A stretch of 64,000 nucleotides of DNA from Pseudomonas bubulae. Lineage in GTDB: Bacteria; Pseudomonadota; Gammaproteobacteria; Pseudomonadales; Pseudomonadaceae. The position numbers and the translations under genes were made by a program. The DNA lies in the NCBI RefSeq assembly GCF_037023725.1, contig NZ_CP146077.1, forward strand, positions 3,509,001 through 3,573,000, written 5' to 3'. Each line of letters begins with the position of its first letter. The stretch's first letter is position 1. Under the pieces are notes generated by a model. That model did no database searches and was not told where the DNA came from. It saw only the letters and a program-made list of their open reading frames with translations. Of this stretch, positions 8,992 to 18,017 are shown one piece after another.

Positions 8992-9460
8992 CAATCACCA
9001 GCCCCTCGTCTGCATCCGGGGAACGAAAGTAGGTGGTGATCAGATCAAACTCGGCATCCGATGCGGCAAAGTCATGCTCGGCAAGCTGGTTGCGTACATG
9101 CAGGCGCGCACGGCAGGTGTCGTCGTCCACAGCGAGATAATGCAGGCAGTGCGGCACACGCGCGGTTTCTGCCAGGCCGAGCAACCATTCACGGCCGGCA
9201 ATGGTATTGGCAGGAAAATCCAGCACCACATCCACACCGGACTCCAGCAGGTCGATCACCAGAGGCCCCAGCACACCGCGAATCCTCAGGCTGTAGGCTG
9301 CGTAATCGGTTACCGAATTGATCGCACCGGGATAAAGCGATGAGAGCCATTTATCTTCGCTCAGCAATATCGCGCTGTGCTCCACCGCAAGCGTTCTGGC
9401 CAGGGTTGATTTGCCTGATGCGATCTTGCCGCACATCAGATGCAGTGTCGCAGTGACCAT
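8966..9460 (-). CDS. P-loop ATPase / kinase-like protein
   Basis: The 164-residue protein opens with a Walker A motif (CGKIASGKST, about residues 9-18). It also has a D-K-W segment (LLSEDKWLSSLYPG) and a lid-like stretch C-R-A-R-L-H-V-R-N. This pattern is shared by small uncharacterised kinases related to the zeta-toxin/gluconate-kinase/AAA_33 group, and the substrate is unknown. No antitoxin-like partner is adjacent, so a toxin role is not supported. The ATG at 9460 starts immediately before the P-loop strand. Confidence 0.8.
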   Translation of the reverse strand: MVTATLHLMCGKIASGKSTLARTLAVEHSAILLSEDKWLSSLYPGAINSVTDYAAYSLRIRGVLGPLVIDLLESGVDVVLDFPANTIAGREWLLGLAETARVPHCLHYLAVDDDTCRARLHVRNQLAEHDFAASDAEFDLITTYFRSPDADEGLVIVTYPRPLA

Positions 9461-9545
9461 GGGACGCTTCCTTGAGTGCGGACATTGGATGATGCCCAGC
9501 GCTGGCAGAGAACGCAATTGCCAATAAAACCAGCCAAGGGTGAAC

Positions 9546-9588
9546 GAAAAACAGCCCGGTCTGCACCTGAACTTCAGGGGTACAGACC
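9546..9588 (-). terminator. Probable rho-independent terminator of the collagen-like lipoprotein gene
   Basis: Read on the minus strand, a hairpin with outer arms CGGTCTG/CAGACCG and inner arms CCTGA/TCAGG is followed by GGGCTG and a run of five T. It begins about 30 bp after the stop codon at 9620. The geometry fits an intrinsic terminator. Confidence 0.55.
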
Positions 9589-9619
9589 GAACCGTACAAC
9601 AGCGTCCGCGCGCGGCCAG

Positions 9620-10819
9620 TCAGTTTTTGTTTAGCAGGCCGCCAAGCAGACCACCCAGCCCGCCGGAAGCACTTGCGCCACCCGAGGTGCCGGTGTTTGT
9701 CTGGGTACCGGTCGTGCCGCCCAGGCTGCCAAGCAAGCCAGTGCTGCCACCCAGTAAACCACCTGTGCCGCCGGTGTTTGTCTGAGTACCGGTTGAACCT
9801 GTGGCCGTGCCCAGCCCGCCCAGCAAACCGCCCAGCCCGCCGGTAGTTGTGCTTGTGCCGGTGCCGGTGGTTGTCGTCGGGTTCAGGTAACCGCCGGATT
9901 TATCCAGTGCCCCACCCACACCGCCTAGCACATCGCCCACCACATTGGTGAGCGGGTTCTTGCCGGTATCGACTACCTTGTCACCCAGCCCGCCGACCAC
10001 GCCGCCAACCTTCGTCAACAACCCGTCCACCGGCTGCCCCAACCCGGTGGTGGTGCCTACCTTGCCTGTGACGTTTTCCACCATTGAGATCACGGGGACC
10101 ACGACCTTGTCATTCAAACCACCGGTAGCCTTGCCCAATTGCCCGCTGGTCACATTGGTGGTCAGTGTGTTGCCAAGCATGGTGACGGTGGTGCCGACCT
10201 TGTCCACCAGCCCGCCCGCGGTGCCGGTGACCTTGCCCACTACGCCGCCTACCAGCGGGACCTGACTGATCGGTGTGTTGTCGACCAGAGCGCTGACACC
10301 TGTGCCGAGAGACGAAACGCCTTTACCCACATCGCTGACGCCATTGGTAACACCTGCCACGGTAATGCCCAGCGAGTTTTTGTCAGTGCCCAGCGAGCCC
10401 AGGCCATTGGTCACGCCATCGGTAATGGAAGTCACGGCATTACCGGTGTTGACCACCAACCCGCCTGCTGCGCCGACCACAGGAACGGTGGTCAGGGTGG
10501 TGCCCACGCCGCTGACCAGGGTGCCGACACCGCCCAGTCCGGTGCCGACTTCACCGGCGACCTGTCCCGTGACCAGAGGCGGGGTAACTGCCGGGTTAGG
10601 CGGATTGGTTGGATTGGTTGGATCAGTCGGATCTGTCGGATCTGTCGGATCTGTCGGTGTAGTGGGATCAGTTGGCGTGGTCGGATTGGTCGGCGGCGTC
10701 GGCGTGCTTGCGCTGTCACTGCTGTGATGCCCGCCACCACCACTGTGGCAGCCCGCCAGGCTGGCGCTCATGACCAACAACAGGGCCGTGCTTGTTTTCA
10801 ACCAGAGTTGGGTGTTCAT
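9620..10819 (-). CDS. Repetitive collagen-like lipoprotein
   Basis: The 399-residue protein has a lipoprotein signal peptide with lipobox S-L-A-G-C near residue 24. A Gly/His/Ser stretch and a Pro-Thr-Asp repeat tract (TPTDPTTPTDPTDP) follow. A long body then repeats G-x-G, V-G-x-V and N-x-L-T-x-V elements, and the tail is rich in GLGGLLGG and TGTQTNTG. Pseudomonas proteins of this kind are often called collagen-like triple-helix repeat proteins. Attachment to a membrane through the lipid and a role in surface structure or biofilm are inferences. A GGGAGC site precedes ATG 10819. The repeat tracts may vary between strains. Confidence 0.75.
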   Translation of the reverse strand: MNTQLWLKTSTALLLVMSASLAGCHSGGGGHHSSDSASTPTPPTNPTTPTDPTTPTDPTDPTDPTDPTNPTNPPNPAVTPPLVTGQVAGEVGTGLGGVGTLVSGVGTTLTTVPVVGAAGGLVVNTGNAVTSITDGVTNGLGSLGTDKNSLGITVAGVTNGVSDVGKGVSSLGTGVSALVDNTPISQVPLVGGVVGKVTGTAGGLVDKVGTTVTMLGNTLTTNVTSGQLGKATGGLNDKVVVPVISMVENVTGKVGTTTGLGQPVDGLLTKVGGVVGGLGDKVVDTGKNPLTNVVGDVLGGVGGALDKSGGYLNPTTTTGTGTSTTTGGLGGLLGGLGTATGSTGTQTNTGGTGGLLGGSTGLLGSLGGTTGTQTNTGTSGGASASGGLGGLLGGLLNKN

Positions 10820-11099
10820 AATCAGCTCCCTTGAATCTGTCATGCCTGAGTTCGAAAGCTCCCAGCACTCGCATCAGAGGGAGTTTCCATCCTGGGGAAC
10901 ATGACAACGCCACGGGCTCGAACCCACAACTCACTCCTTGGTATTAATACTCTCTATAAGGCTGCCGCGACTCGACTTAAGGACTAATGCTCAGGTTATA
11001 AAAAGCGCTGCATATCAACTTGCACAGGGCTTTTTCACGCAATGGCCGCAGCGCCCCCTACTTAAGTGGTAAGCACAATTAACAAGACCGACCCCAGCA

Positions 11100-11945
11100 T
11101 CAGCATTCCTTGATCTGCTCCCACAGGCGGGCGACCTGCTCGGCGCTGTCGGCCCTGATTCGGGCCAGATCCAGGGGGTAGTCCACCCCGGGATTCTCGA
11201 CAAACCGCGTTGCCGTGAACTGACCATTGCTGGCCCGCAGAATATAGCCGCTGTCCTGGCACTGATCCGAGGCCAGAAAGATCACACCGGGGGTCACCCA
11301 CTGGGGCTTGAGGTTGTCCGGTTCGCCGTTAACGCCCCACATCCGGGTCTTGGCCACCGGCGCTACTGCGTTTACCAGGATGCCATCGGCGGCACCCTCC
11401 CTGCTCAGGGCATTCATGATGCCCAATTGTGCCATCTTGCCGGCGGCGTAGGCGGTCAGGCCCGGCTGGGCATAGGGCTGGTACATGGCCCGGTCCGAAG
11501 AGGTCAGCACCACCCGCGCCGCCGATGATTGGCGCAAGTGCGGCCAGGCATGTTTGCACAGCCAGATCGGGCTATACACATTGATCCCCAGCGCGCGCTC
11601 GACAAACTCAGGCTGCGCTTCTTCAATAGCCTGGTAACCGACCCAGCCCGCGTTGTGGATCACAATATCCAGCCGCCCGAACGCTTCGACGGCCGTTTCG
11701 ACCAACTGCCGGCAACCCGTCTCGCTGACCAACTCACCGTGATGACCGATCACACTGTAGCCCTGGGCTGCCAGCGCTTGCGCGGCGTCATGGGCAACGG
11801 ATGCATCTGCTGCTGCGCCTTGCCTGTCTGCGCCAATATCACTGATCAGCACATGGGCGCCCAGCCGTGCCAGCTCCCTGGCATAACTCAAGCCCAGGCC
11901 CCGGCCAGCACCCGTTACAATTGCGGTTTTGCCGTTAAAGTCCAT
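11100..11945 (-). CDS. SDR family NAD(P)-dependent oxidoreductase
   Basis: The 281-residue classical short-chain dehydrogenase has the nucleotide motif TGAGRGLGLSYA at residues 12-23, an NAG motif (IVIHNAGWVG), and the Y-x-x-x-K catalytic pair in TAYAAGKMAQLG, preceded by an SS in LTSSDRAMY. The N-terminus with VLISDIGADRQG followed by SVAHDAAQALAAQG resembles the multifunctional-enzyme SDR group acting on hydroxyacyl-CoA-like substrates. The actual substrate is unknown. It is divergent from a LysR gene at 12101, with a LysR-type dyad between them. Confidence 0.85.
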   Translation of the reverse strand: MDFNGKTAIVTGAGRGLGLSYARELARLGAHVLISDIGADRQGAAADASVAHDAAQALAAQGYSVIGHHGELVSETGCRQLVETAVEAFGRLDIVIHNAGWVGYQAIEEAQPEFVERALGINVYSPIWLCKHAWPHLRQSSAARVVLTSSDRAMYQPYAQPGLTAYAAGKMAQLGIMNALSREGAADGILVNAVAPVAKTRMWGVNGEPDNLKPQWVTPGVIFLASDQCQDSGYILRASNGQFTATRFVENPGVDYPLDLARIRADSAEQVARLWEQIKEC

Positions 11946-12020
11946 AAGGATGCCCTCTTGATTGATACTTCACCGTAACAATCAAAAGGCGCGTTGTTTA
12001 ATACCGTTCAACAGGCCCGT

Positions 12021-12039
12021 TGATACCCGCTGCCTATCA
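12021..12039. promoter_or_regulatory. Candidate LysR-type operator
   Basis: TGATACCCGCTGCCTATCA is a dyad with TGATA and TATCA arms separated by 9 bp. It lies between the divergent SDR gene (start 11945) and LysR gene (start 12101). LysR regulators usually bind T-N11-A dyads of this kind in such shared promoters. It is assigned by position and symmetry only. Confidence 0.4.
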
Positions 12040-12100
12040 GCCCCTCTGTGAGAGCGGCGGTGTTCGCAGATAACCCCGTTCAAAGGAAGGAACACTGCAC

Positions 12101-13006
12101 ATGATCGAAACCCGACTGCTCCGTCAGTTCATCGCGGTGGCTGAGGAACTGCATTTCCACAAGGCCGCCGTGCGCCTGCACATGGCCCAGCCACCCCTGA
12201 GCCAGGCGATCAGCCGACTGGAAGACAAGCTGGGGTTAGCCCTGTTCACCCGCAGCAGGCGCGAGGTCAAGCTGACGCCCGCAGGCCAGGCCTTTTTGCA
12301 GGCGGCCTGTCGCACACTCAAGGAACTGGAACAGGGGGTGGAGTACGCCCGCCAGGTGGCGCAAGGGGTAGCCGGTGTGCTCACTGTCAGCGCGGTGTCT
12401 ATCGCGTACTACGAGCCGTTGCTCAACAGCCTCAGGCAGTTTCGCCAAACCTTTCCCCAGGTCCAGCTGGTGATCAAGGAAATGCCTTCCTCCAGCCAGG
12501 CCGAGGCGCTGCTGGCTGCCGAGACCGATATCGCCTTTATGCGCAAACTGCCCTTCATCGCAGCCGACATCGAATCGCGCCTGTTGCTCGACGAGGCCAT
12601 TGTCATGGCCCTGCCCCTGGATCATCCCAAGGCGCAGTCAGGGCCCATCGAGCTGCGCGATTTTGCTGACGAAGACTTTGTCTTTACTCCACAAGCCCTG
12701 GGCAGCGGCTATCACGGCCAGTTGATCGGCCTGTGCGAAAACGCCGGGTTCTACCCCAGGGTGGTACAGGAGGCCGCACAGCTGCATACCCTGATCGGCC
12801 TGGTAAGTTGCGGTTTTGGCGTGGCCCTGGTGCCGCAATCCCTCGCCGGCTCGACGCTGCGCGACAAGGTAGCGTTCCGTCCGATCCGGCCGCTGACAGG
12901 CGCTGCCAACCCGACCATCGGCCTGTACATGAACTGGCATGCCCATAACCCGTCACCGCTGATACAGCACTTTATTGCCATGCTCGATGGCAACACTCAA
13001 CCCTGA
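12101..13006 (+). CDS. LysR family regulator, BenM/CatR-like branch
   Basis: The 301-residue protein begins METRLLRQFIAVAEELHF in style, with AQPPLSQAISRLEDKLGL as recognition helix; these are hallmarks of the BenM/CatM/CatR branch. The effector domain follows from about residue 90. It is divergent from the SDR gene at 11100-11945 and probably regulates it. A GGAAGG site lies upstream of the ATG. The inducer is unknown. Confidence 0.87.
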   Translation: MIETRLLRQFIAVAEELHFHKAAVRLHMAQPPLSQAISRLEDKLGLALFTRSRREVKLTPAGQAFLQAACRTLKELEQGVEYARQVAQGVAGVLTVSAVSIAYYEPLLNSLRQFRQTFPQVQLVIKEMPSSSQAEALLAAETDIAFMRKLPFIAADIESRLLLDEAIVMALPLDHPKAQSGPIELRDFADEDFVFTPQALGSGYHGQLIGLCENAGFYPRVVQEAAQLHTLIGLVSCGFGVALVPQSLAGSTLRDKVAFRPIRPLTGAANPTIGLYMNWHAHNPSPLIQHFIAMLDGNTQP

Positions 13007-13068
13007 ACAGGCTCAGCGAACCCCTTCAAGTAAACTTGCTGGCATGGCTGCGCCGCATGAGTCGAGAC

Positions 13069-13764
13069 TCAAGCCAGCAGTTCGCTGATCCATCTGACCT
13101 GTCGGGCAATTTCCTCCACCCGGGCTTCGGGCACGGCCTGGCGCGCCAGGGCAAGATTGCTCAGAACCTTGCGTTTTTCACCCAGCATACGTTGCCACTT
13201 ACCCAGAAACAGCGGGCTGCGCGCCTGCATCTGGAAGGGGCCAAAGTACAATTGCTCGGCGGTATAGCTCACCGGCCCGATGCGTTCGGCGACGATGATT
13301 TCGTAGTAGAAACGGTTTTCCCGCAGCAGTTCTTCGCAAAGGATGTGGTAGTGGTTTTCCATCAGCCATTGCCGTAAAGGCTGCTCGCCGCCGTTGGGTT
13401 GCAGGATCAGGCGCTCCCGTCCGCTCAGGTGTGCCTTGCCACTTGCAAGAATATCGCGGATGGTCTCGCCGCCCATGCCGCAGATGCTGATCGCCGTAAT
13501 CTCGTCCTGCGGCCTGATCGCTGCCAGGCCACTGGCATGGCGCACGCTAATGCGTTGCTCGAAGCCGTTTTCGCGCACGGTACGCCGGGCCGCCTGAAAG
13601 GGCGTCAGGGCCACCTCGCCCGCCACGGCGGCGGCAATGGCCCCCCGACGCAGCAACGCCACCGGCAGGTAGCCGTGGTCCGAGCCGATATCGGCCAGCC
13701 GCGCACCGGCCGGCATATGGGCTGCCACGCGCTCCAGACGCATGGACAATGTGTGTTCGTTCAA
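13069..13764 (-). CDS. trmK: tRNA (adenine(22)-N1)-methyltransferase, TrmK family
   Basis: The 231-residue protein has the TrmK/YqfN SAM-binding motif ADIGSDHGYLPVALL, the following E-V-A-L-T-P-F-Q-A-A-R segment, and the family signature SICGMGGETIRDIL with LQPNGGE downstream. TrmK makes N1-methyladenosine at position 22 of bacterial tRNA. The TTG at 13764 is the preferred start because AAAGGA lies 7 nt upstream and the residues that follow match the family N-terminus. ATG 13743 is an alternative. It is divergent from the ars operon. Confidence 0.8.
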   Translation of the reverse strand: MNEHTLSMRLERVAAHMPAGARLADIGSDHGYLPVALLRRGAIAAAVAGEVALTPFQAARRTVRENGFEQRISVRHASGLAAIRPQDEITAISICGMGGETIRDILASGKAHLSGRERLILQPNGGEQPLRQWLMENHYHILCEELLRENRFYYEIIVAERIGPVSYTAEQLYFGPFQMQARSPLFLGKWQRMLGEKRKVLSNLALARQAVPEARVEEIARQVRWISELLA

Positions 13765-13864
13765 CTGCTGTTCCTTTTCACCACGGATGCCCGCCAGTGT
13801 GGGGGGCGGCACATGATGCGCGGTGAGCAGGCCCGGGTAAAGCACCGGCACACGCCGCCCCTGA

Positions 13865-13907
13865 GGGAGCGGGCTTGCTCGCGATACCGCCGGCAAGCCC
13901 GGCTCCC
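13865..13907. repeat. REP-like palindrome (diverged)
   Basis: The arms GGAGCGGGCTTGC and GGCAAGCCCGGCTCC face each other across a short loop. It is a diverged member of the Pseudomonas REP class seen elsewhere in this window, and lies between trmK and arsR. Confidence 0.65.
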
Positions 13908-13950
13908 ACCTTTACCGAGCACGTCTTGCGGGGGATCAAGGTTGCTATTG

Positions 13951-13985
13951 CATATGGATATCCGTATATTCGTATTTCCATATGT
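13951..13985. promoter_or_regulatory. Candidate ArsR operator upstream of arsR
   Basis: An inverted repeat CATATGGA / TCCATATG (13951-13958 and 13977-13984) encloses the AT-rich core TATCCGTATATTCGTATT. It lies 18 bp before the arsR start. ArsR repressors bind such ATA-rich dyads overlapping their own promoter, so this should be the arsenite-controlled switch of the operon. Confidence 0.65.
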
Positions 13986-14002
13986 ATAGACAGAGAGTCA
14001 CC

Positions 14003-14350
14003 ATGCTCAGTCCCGCCGCACTGTTCAAATGCCTGTCCGATGAAACCCGCGCCAGGGCCACCTTGCTGATCGCCCGTGAGGGCGAGCTCTGTGTATGCGA
14101 ACTGGTCTGTGCCCTGGATGAAAGCCAACCGAAAGTTTCCCGCCATCTGGCCCAGCTTCGAGGCTGCGGGTTGCTGCTCGACCGCCGCCAGGGGCAGTGG
14201 GTGTATTACCGCCTCAACCCGCAACTGCCGGACTGGGTGCGCAGCGTTCTTGAAACCACCCTGCTGGCCAACACCGAGTGGCTTGCGCACGACAGTGCCC
14301 GGCTCTCTGCCATGGGCGAGCGCCCGCTCAACACCATTGCCTGCTGCTGA
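14003..14350 (+). CDS. arsR: Arsenite-responsive repressor ArsR
   Basis: The 115-residue winged-helix protein has the metalloid-binding motif [11 protein letters not shown] in the alpha-3 helix, with [12 protein letters not shown] as recognition helix. In the ArsR family the vicinal cysteines bind As(III) and release the repressor from DNA. The C-terminus also ends in Cys-Cys, a possible extra thiol site. It is the first gene of arsR-arsB-arsC-arsH. ATG 14003 sits just after the AT-rich dyad; an in-frame upstream start at 13982 would overlap that operator. Confidence 0.92.
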   Translation: MLSPAALFKCLSDETRARATLLIAREGELCVCELVCALDESQPKVSRHLAQLRGCGLLLDRRQGQWVYYRLNPQLPDWVRSVLETTLLANTEWLAHDSARLSAMGERPLNTIACC

Positions 14351-14358
14351 GACGTCCG

Positions 14359-15642
14359 ATGCTTATCGCCTTCGCAATTTTTTTGGTCACTCTGGTTCTG
14401 GTCATCTGGCAGCCCAAAGGCCTGGGGGTGGGCTGGAGTGCCTCACTGGGTGCGGTTGTGGCACTGCTTGCGGGGGCGGTATCACTGCACGATATTGCCC
14501 AAGTGTGGGCCATTGTATGGAATGCCACGGCCACTTTTATCGCCGTGATCATCATCAGCCTGTTGCTCGACGAAGCAGGTTTCTTTCAGTGGGCGGCCCT
14601 GCATGTGGCCCGCTGGGCCAAGGGTGATGGCCGCCGCCTGTTTGTGTTTACCGTGCTGCTGGGGGCCGGTGTATCGGCACTGTTTGCCAATGACGGCGCG
14701 GCACTGATCCTGACCCCCATCGTGATCTCGATACTGCTCGCCTTGCGCTTTTCTGCCGCCTCAACCCTGGCGTTTGTCATGGCCGCAGGCTTTATTGCCG
14801 ATACTGCCAGCCTGCCGCTGGTGGTGTCGAACCTGGTCAATATTGTCTCGGCCGACTACTTCGGCCTGGGTTTCAGCGCCTATGCCGCGGTCATGGTACC
14901 GGTCAACTGCGTTGCAGTCGCCGCCACGCTGCTGGTGTTGTACGGGTTTTTCCGCCGCGATATTCCACGCCACTATTGTCATGATGAGCTGCCCGAACCA
15001 CGAAAGGCCATACGCGACCCGTTGACGTTTGCTGTCGGCTGGGGGGTTCTGGTCTTGCTGCTCACAGGCCTGTTTGCACTGGAACCACTGGGCATTCCAG
15101 TCAGCGCGATTGCTGCAGTGTGCGCCGCCCTGCTATTCGCTGTGGCTGCGCGCAGCCACGTCATTTCAACGCGACGGGTGTTGCGCGAAGCTCCCTGGCA
15201 GGTGGTGACGTTCTCACTGGGCATGTACCTGGTGGTGTACGGGCTGAAAAATGCCGGGCTGACCCACCACCTGACGCTGGTTCTCAATCAGTTGGCCGAG
15301 TCCGGCCTTTGGGCCGCCACCCTGGGCACCGGGGTGCTCGCCGCACTGCTGTCTTCGGTGATGAACAATATGCCCGGGGTCTTGCTCGGCGCGCTGTCAA
15401 TCCAGGCCAGTGATGCCAGCGGGGTGATCCGCGAAGCGATGATCTACGCCAATGTCATCGGCTCCGACCTGGGCCCGAAAATCACCCCCATCGGCAGTCT
15501 GGCCACCCTTCTGTGGTTGCATGTGCTGGCACGCAAGGGCATTCGCATCACCTGGGGTTACTACTTCAAGGTGGGGCTGATCCTGACCCTGCCGATTCTG
15601 CTTGTCACCCTGTCTGCCCTGGCTTTGCGCCTGAGCCTTTAA
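14359..15642 (+). CDS. arsB: Arsenite efflux transporter ArsB
   Basis: The 427-residue integral membrane protein has about 11-12 hydrophobic helices. It carries ArsB-family signatures such as [36 protein letters not shown] and [15 protein letters not shown], with [20 protein letters not shown] near the C-terminus. It exports As(III)/Sb(III) using the proton gradient. It is the ArsB type, not the ACR3 type. The start is 8 bp after the arsR stop, so translation is probably coupled. Confidence 0.93.
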   Translation: MLIAFAIFLVTLVLVIWQPKGLGVGWSASLGAVVALLAGAVSLHDIAQVWAIVWNATATFIAVIIISLLLDEAGFFQWAALHVARWAKGDGRRLFVFTVLLGAGVSALFANDGAALILTPIVISILLALRFSAASTLAFVMAAGFIADTASLPLVVSNLVNIVSADYFGLGFSAYAAVMVPVNCVAVAATLLVLYGFFRRDIPRHYCHDELPEPRKAIRDPLTFAVGWGVLVLLLTGLFALEPLGIPVSAIAAVCAALLFAVAARSHVISTRRVLREAPWQVVTFSLGMYLVVYGLKNAGLTHHLTLVLNQLAESGLWAATLGTGVLAALLSSVMNNMPGVLLGALSIQASDASGVIREAMIYANVIGSDLGPKITPIGSLATLLWLHVLARKGIRITWGYYFKVGLILTLPILLVTLSALALRLSL

Positions 15643-15665
15643 TACCACCGCAAAGAGCAACTACC

Positions 15666-16136
15666 ATGCGTGTTCTGTTTATGTGTACCGCCAATAGCTG
15701 TCGCAGCATTCTGTCCGAAGCCATGTTCAACCATCTGGCGCCACCAGGGTTCCAGGCCATCAGTGCGGGCAGCTTTCCCCGGGGGCAGGTGTTGCCCCGC
15801 AGCCTGCTCACCCTGCAAGAAGCCGGTATCGGCATAGACGGCCTGAGCAGCAAGGGCAATGACGCCTACGAAGACAACCCGCCGGATCTTGTCATCACCG
15901 TCTGCGACAAGGCCGCCGCTGAGGCGTGCCCGGTGTATTTCGGCCCGGCCATCAAAGCCCACTGGGGGTTGGCAGACCCTTCAGAGGTCAAGGGTGACGA
16001 GGCGACCGTAACCGCCGCGTTCCACGCCACCCTGGCGCATATCGAAACGCGCTGCCGGGCCTTTTTCGCCCTGCCCTTTACCCGGCTTGAGCCCGCGGCA
16101 CTTAAACGCGAACTCGACCGTATCAGCACCCTGTAA
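15666..16136 (+). CDS. arsC: Arsenate reductase ArsC, low-molecular-weight phosphatase type
   Basis: The 156-residue protein has the C-x5-R phosphatase loop CTANSCR at residues 7-13. Residue C7 is the nucleophile, and C80 and C88 ([11 protein letters not shown]) are the relay cysteines of the thioredoxin-linked ArsC class. It reduces arsenate to arsenite, which ArsB exports. The ATG at 15666 begins the first beta strand (MRVLFMC). It lies 23 bp after arsB and 11 bp before arsH. Confidence 0.92.
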   Translation: MRVLFMCTANSCRSILSEAMFNHLAPPGFQAISAGSFPRGQVLPRSLLTLQEAGIGIDGLSSKGNDAYEDNPPDLVITVCDKAAAEACPVYFGPAIKAHWGLADPSEVKGDEATVTAAFHATLAHIETRCRAFFALPFTRLEPAALKRELDRISTL

Positions 16137-16147
16137 CCGGAGCCACC

Positions 16148-16843
16148 ATGAGCGACACACTGCCCAATCTCGACACCACATTGATTTCTGCCAAAACCGT
16201 GCAACCCGCTAGCCCGCACAAACCACGCATCCTGTTGTTATACGGTTCGACGCGGGAACGCTCGTTCAGCCGCCTGCTGGTAGAGGAAGCGGCCAGATTG
16301 CTCGAACACTTTGGCGCCCAGACTCGGATCTTCAACCCCTCGGGCCTGCCGCTGCCCGATGACGCCCCGAATGATCACCCCAAAGTCCAGGAACTGCTGG
16401 AACTGATGCAGTGGTCTGAAGGGCAAGTGTGGTGCTCGCCGGAACGGCATGGCGCGATGTCAGCTGTGTTCAAGGCGCAAATCGACTGGGTGCCTCTGGC
16501 ATTGGGCGCGGTACGCCCGACTCAGGGCAAAACCCTCGCGGTGATGCAGGTGTGCGGCGGCTCCCAGTCATTTAATGTGGTCAACCAGTTACGCGTGCTG
16601 GGTCGCTGGATGCGCATGTTCACCATCCCCAACCAATCTTCGGTGCCCAAGGCCTATCTGGAGTTTGACCAGCACAACCGCATGAAACCGTCTGCGCTGT
16701 ATGACCGCGTGGTCGATGTCATGGAGGAACTGGTGAAGTTCACCGTATTGCTGCGCGATCGCCCGGACCTGGTTGACCGGTATTCCGAACGCAAGGAGTC
16801 GGCGCAAGAACTGAGCCAGCGGGTCAATCAGCGCTCAATTTGA
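16148..16843 (+). CDS. arsH: ArsH NADPH-dependent FMN oxidoreductase
   Basis: The 231-residue protein has the flavodoxin-like FMN motif [14 protein letters not shown] (about residues 31-44) and the ArsH hallmarks [20 protein letters not shown] and [16 protein letters not shown]. ArsH oxidises trivalent organoarsenicals and has quinone or chromate reductase activity in tested homologues. It is the last gene of the ars operon. A strong hairpin follows the stop. Confidence 0.92.
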   Translation: MSDTLPNLDTTLISAKTVQPASPHKPRILLLYGSTRERSFSRLLVEEAARLLEHFGAQTRIFNPSGLPLPDDAPNDHPKVQELLELMQWSEGQVWCSPERHGAMSAVFKAQIDWVPLALGAVRPTQGKTLAVMQVCGGSQSFNVVNQLRVLGRWMRMFTIPNQSSVPKAYLEFDQHNRMKPSALYDRVVDVMEELVKFTVLLRDRPDLVDRYSERKESAQELSQRVNQRSI

Positions 16844-16855
16844 ACAGTGGCTGTT

Positions 16856-16891
16856 GTTGAAGAAGTCGACGCGCGCCTCGACTTCTTCAAC
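16856..16891. terminator. Convergent-gene hairpin between arsH and azlD
   Basis: A perfect 14-bp stem (GTTGAAGAAGTCGA with its complement) closes an 8-nt loop between the convergent ends of arsH (16843) and azlD (16900). There is no clear T-run, so it is a likely bidirectional or weak terminator rather than a textbook intrinsic one. Confidence 0.5.
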
Positions 16892-16899
16892 CTGGTCAT

Positions 16900-17208
16900 T
16901 TACAGATGCCTGAACACCGCAGCCGCGATCACCCCTGCGGCAATCGCCGGCAGCGGCTTCTTGAGCAGCAGCATCACTGCTGCGGTGGTCAGCAAGGCCA
17001 GCCGTGCGCCGTTATCGCCGTTGAGGGCCAGGGGCGCGAGCAAGGCGACCAGCACCGAGCCCGACATGGCGCTGATAAATTGCTGCACCCGGTAGTTGAT
17101 GGGCACGAAGGACATCACGAAAACGCCCCCCAAACGCGTAATCAACGTGACCACAGCCATAATCAGAACAATGATGAAGGTGCCGTAACCGGCGGTATCG
17201 ATGCTCAT
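16900..17208 (-). CDS. azlD: AzlD family branched-chain amino acid exporter subunit
   Basis: The 102-residue, very hydrophobic protein has about four membrane segments and the AzlD pattern VTLITRLGGVFVMSFVPINY, with a small-residue-rich middle (ISAMSGSVLVALLAPLALNG). AzlD is the small partner of AzlC, and together they export branched-chain amino acids or analogues. ATG 17208 overlaps the azlC stop by 4 bp (ATGA), so the two are translationally coupled. Confidence 0.85.
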   Translation of the reverse strand: MSIDTAGYGTFIIVLIMAVVTLITRLGGVFVMSFVPINYRVQQFISAMSGSVLVALLAPLALNGDNGARLALLTTAAVMLLLKKPLPAIAAGVIAAAVFRHL

Positions 17209-17918
17209 TTTTTCTTCTCCATCCACACCGCACCCAACACCCCGCCCGCCAATGCGCCGACCACCACATGGCTGTTTTCAGGCAAGTAGCGGTACGCCAA
17301 CAGCGACGAGGCGCCCGCCACGCACCAGATAATCAGCATGCGCAGGTTTTTTTGCCCGCCGATTACCATCGCCAGCAGAAAACAGCCCATCACCATGTCC
17401 AGGCCCAGGCTGACCGGGTCTTCAATTGCGCTGCCGAAGTACACGCCCAGCCAACTGCCCAGCACCCAGGCCGCCCACAGGGCTATGCCACCGCCCAGGA
17501 TCAGGCCGATGCCCGATTTGCCGCTGTTGAATGCCTGCATCGACATTGCCCAGTTGGCATCCGAGATCACCATCATCACTCCGTAGCGCTTGGCCGCAGG
17601 CAGCTCGCGCAGCCAGGGATACAAGGTCGCACCCATCAGCAGATGGCGGGCATTGATGGCAAACACCGTGACGATCAGGGGCACAACCGGGACCTGCGCC
17701 CCCCAGAGATCAAGGGCACCAAACTGCGAGGCCCCGGCGAATACCAAAGCGCTCATCAACAAACTGGCGCTGTTGTCCAGACCGGTCTGCGCGGCAGCCA
17801 GACCGAAGGCCACACCGAACACCACCACAAACATGGAAATGGGCAACAGCTGCTTGAAACCATCCCCTACCTCGGCCCAGTTCAGCTCGACCACGCTTTT
17901 ATCACTGCTCGACAACAC
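17205..17918 (-). CDS. azlC: AzlC family branched-chain amino acid exporter subunit
   Basis: The 237-residue membrane protein carries AzlC signatures: PISMFVVVFGVAFGLAAAQT, FAGASQFGALDLWG and VFAINARHLLMGATLYPWLR. It forms the large subunit of an AzlCD (YgaZH-like) exporter. It is the first gene of a two-gene operon with azlD. Confidence 0.87.
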   Translation of the reverse strand: MLSSSDKSVVELNWAEVGDGFKQLLPISMFVVVFGVAFGLAAAQTGLDNSASLLMSALVFAGASQFGALDLWGAQVPVVPLIVTVFAINARHLLMGATLYPWLRELPAAKRYGVMMVISDANWAMSMQAFNSGKSGIGLILGGGIALWAAWVLGSWLGVYFGSAIEDPVSLGLDMVMGCFLLAMVIGGQKNLRMLIIWCVAGASSLLAYRYLPENSHVVVGALAGGVLGAVWMEKKK

Positions 17919-18017
17919 ACCACCCCTTCTGCGCTACGCCACACTGTTTTTATGCCCGCATTATGCGGGGCTGAATCTAATGCACAACAGTGCGCAGGTG
18001 TGAAAGGTGTCGCAATG

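Noticed and set aside
8966-9460. P-loop protein as a zeta-type toxin
   Set aside because: There is no antitoxin-like small gene beside it, and the similarity is limited to the general kinase fold.
10139-10834. Plus-strand open frames across the collagen-like gene
   Set aside because: They arise from the repetitive composition; only the minus frame has a signal peptide, lipobox, ribosome site and terminator.
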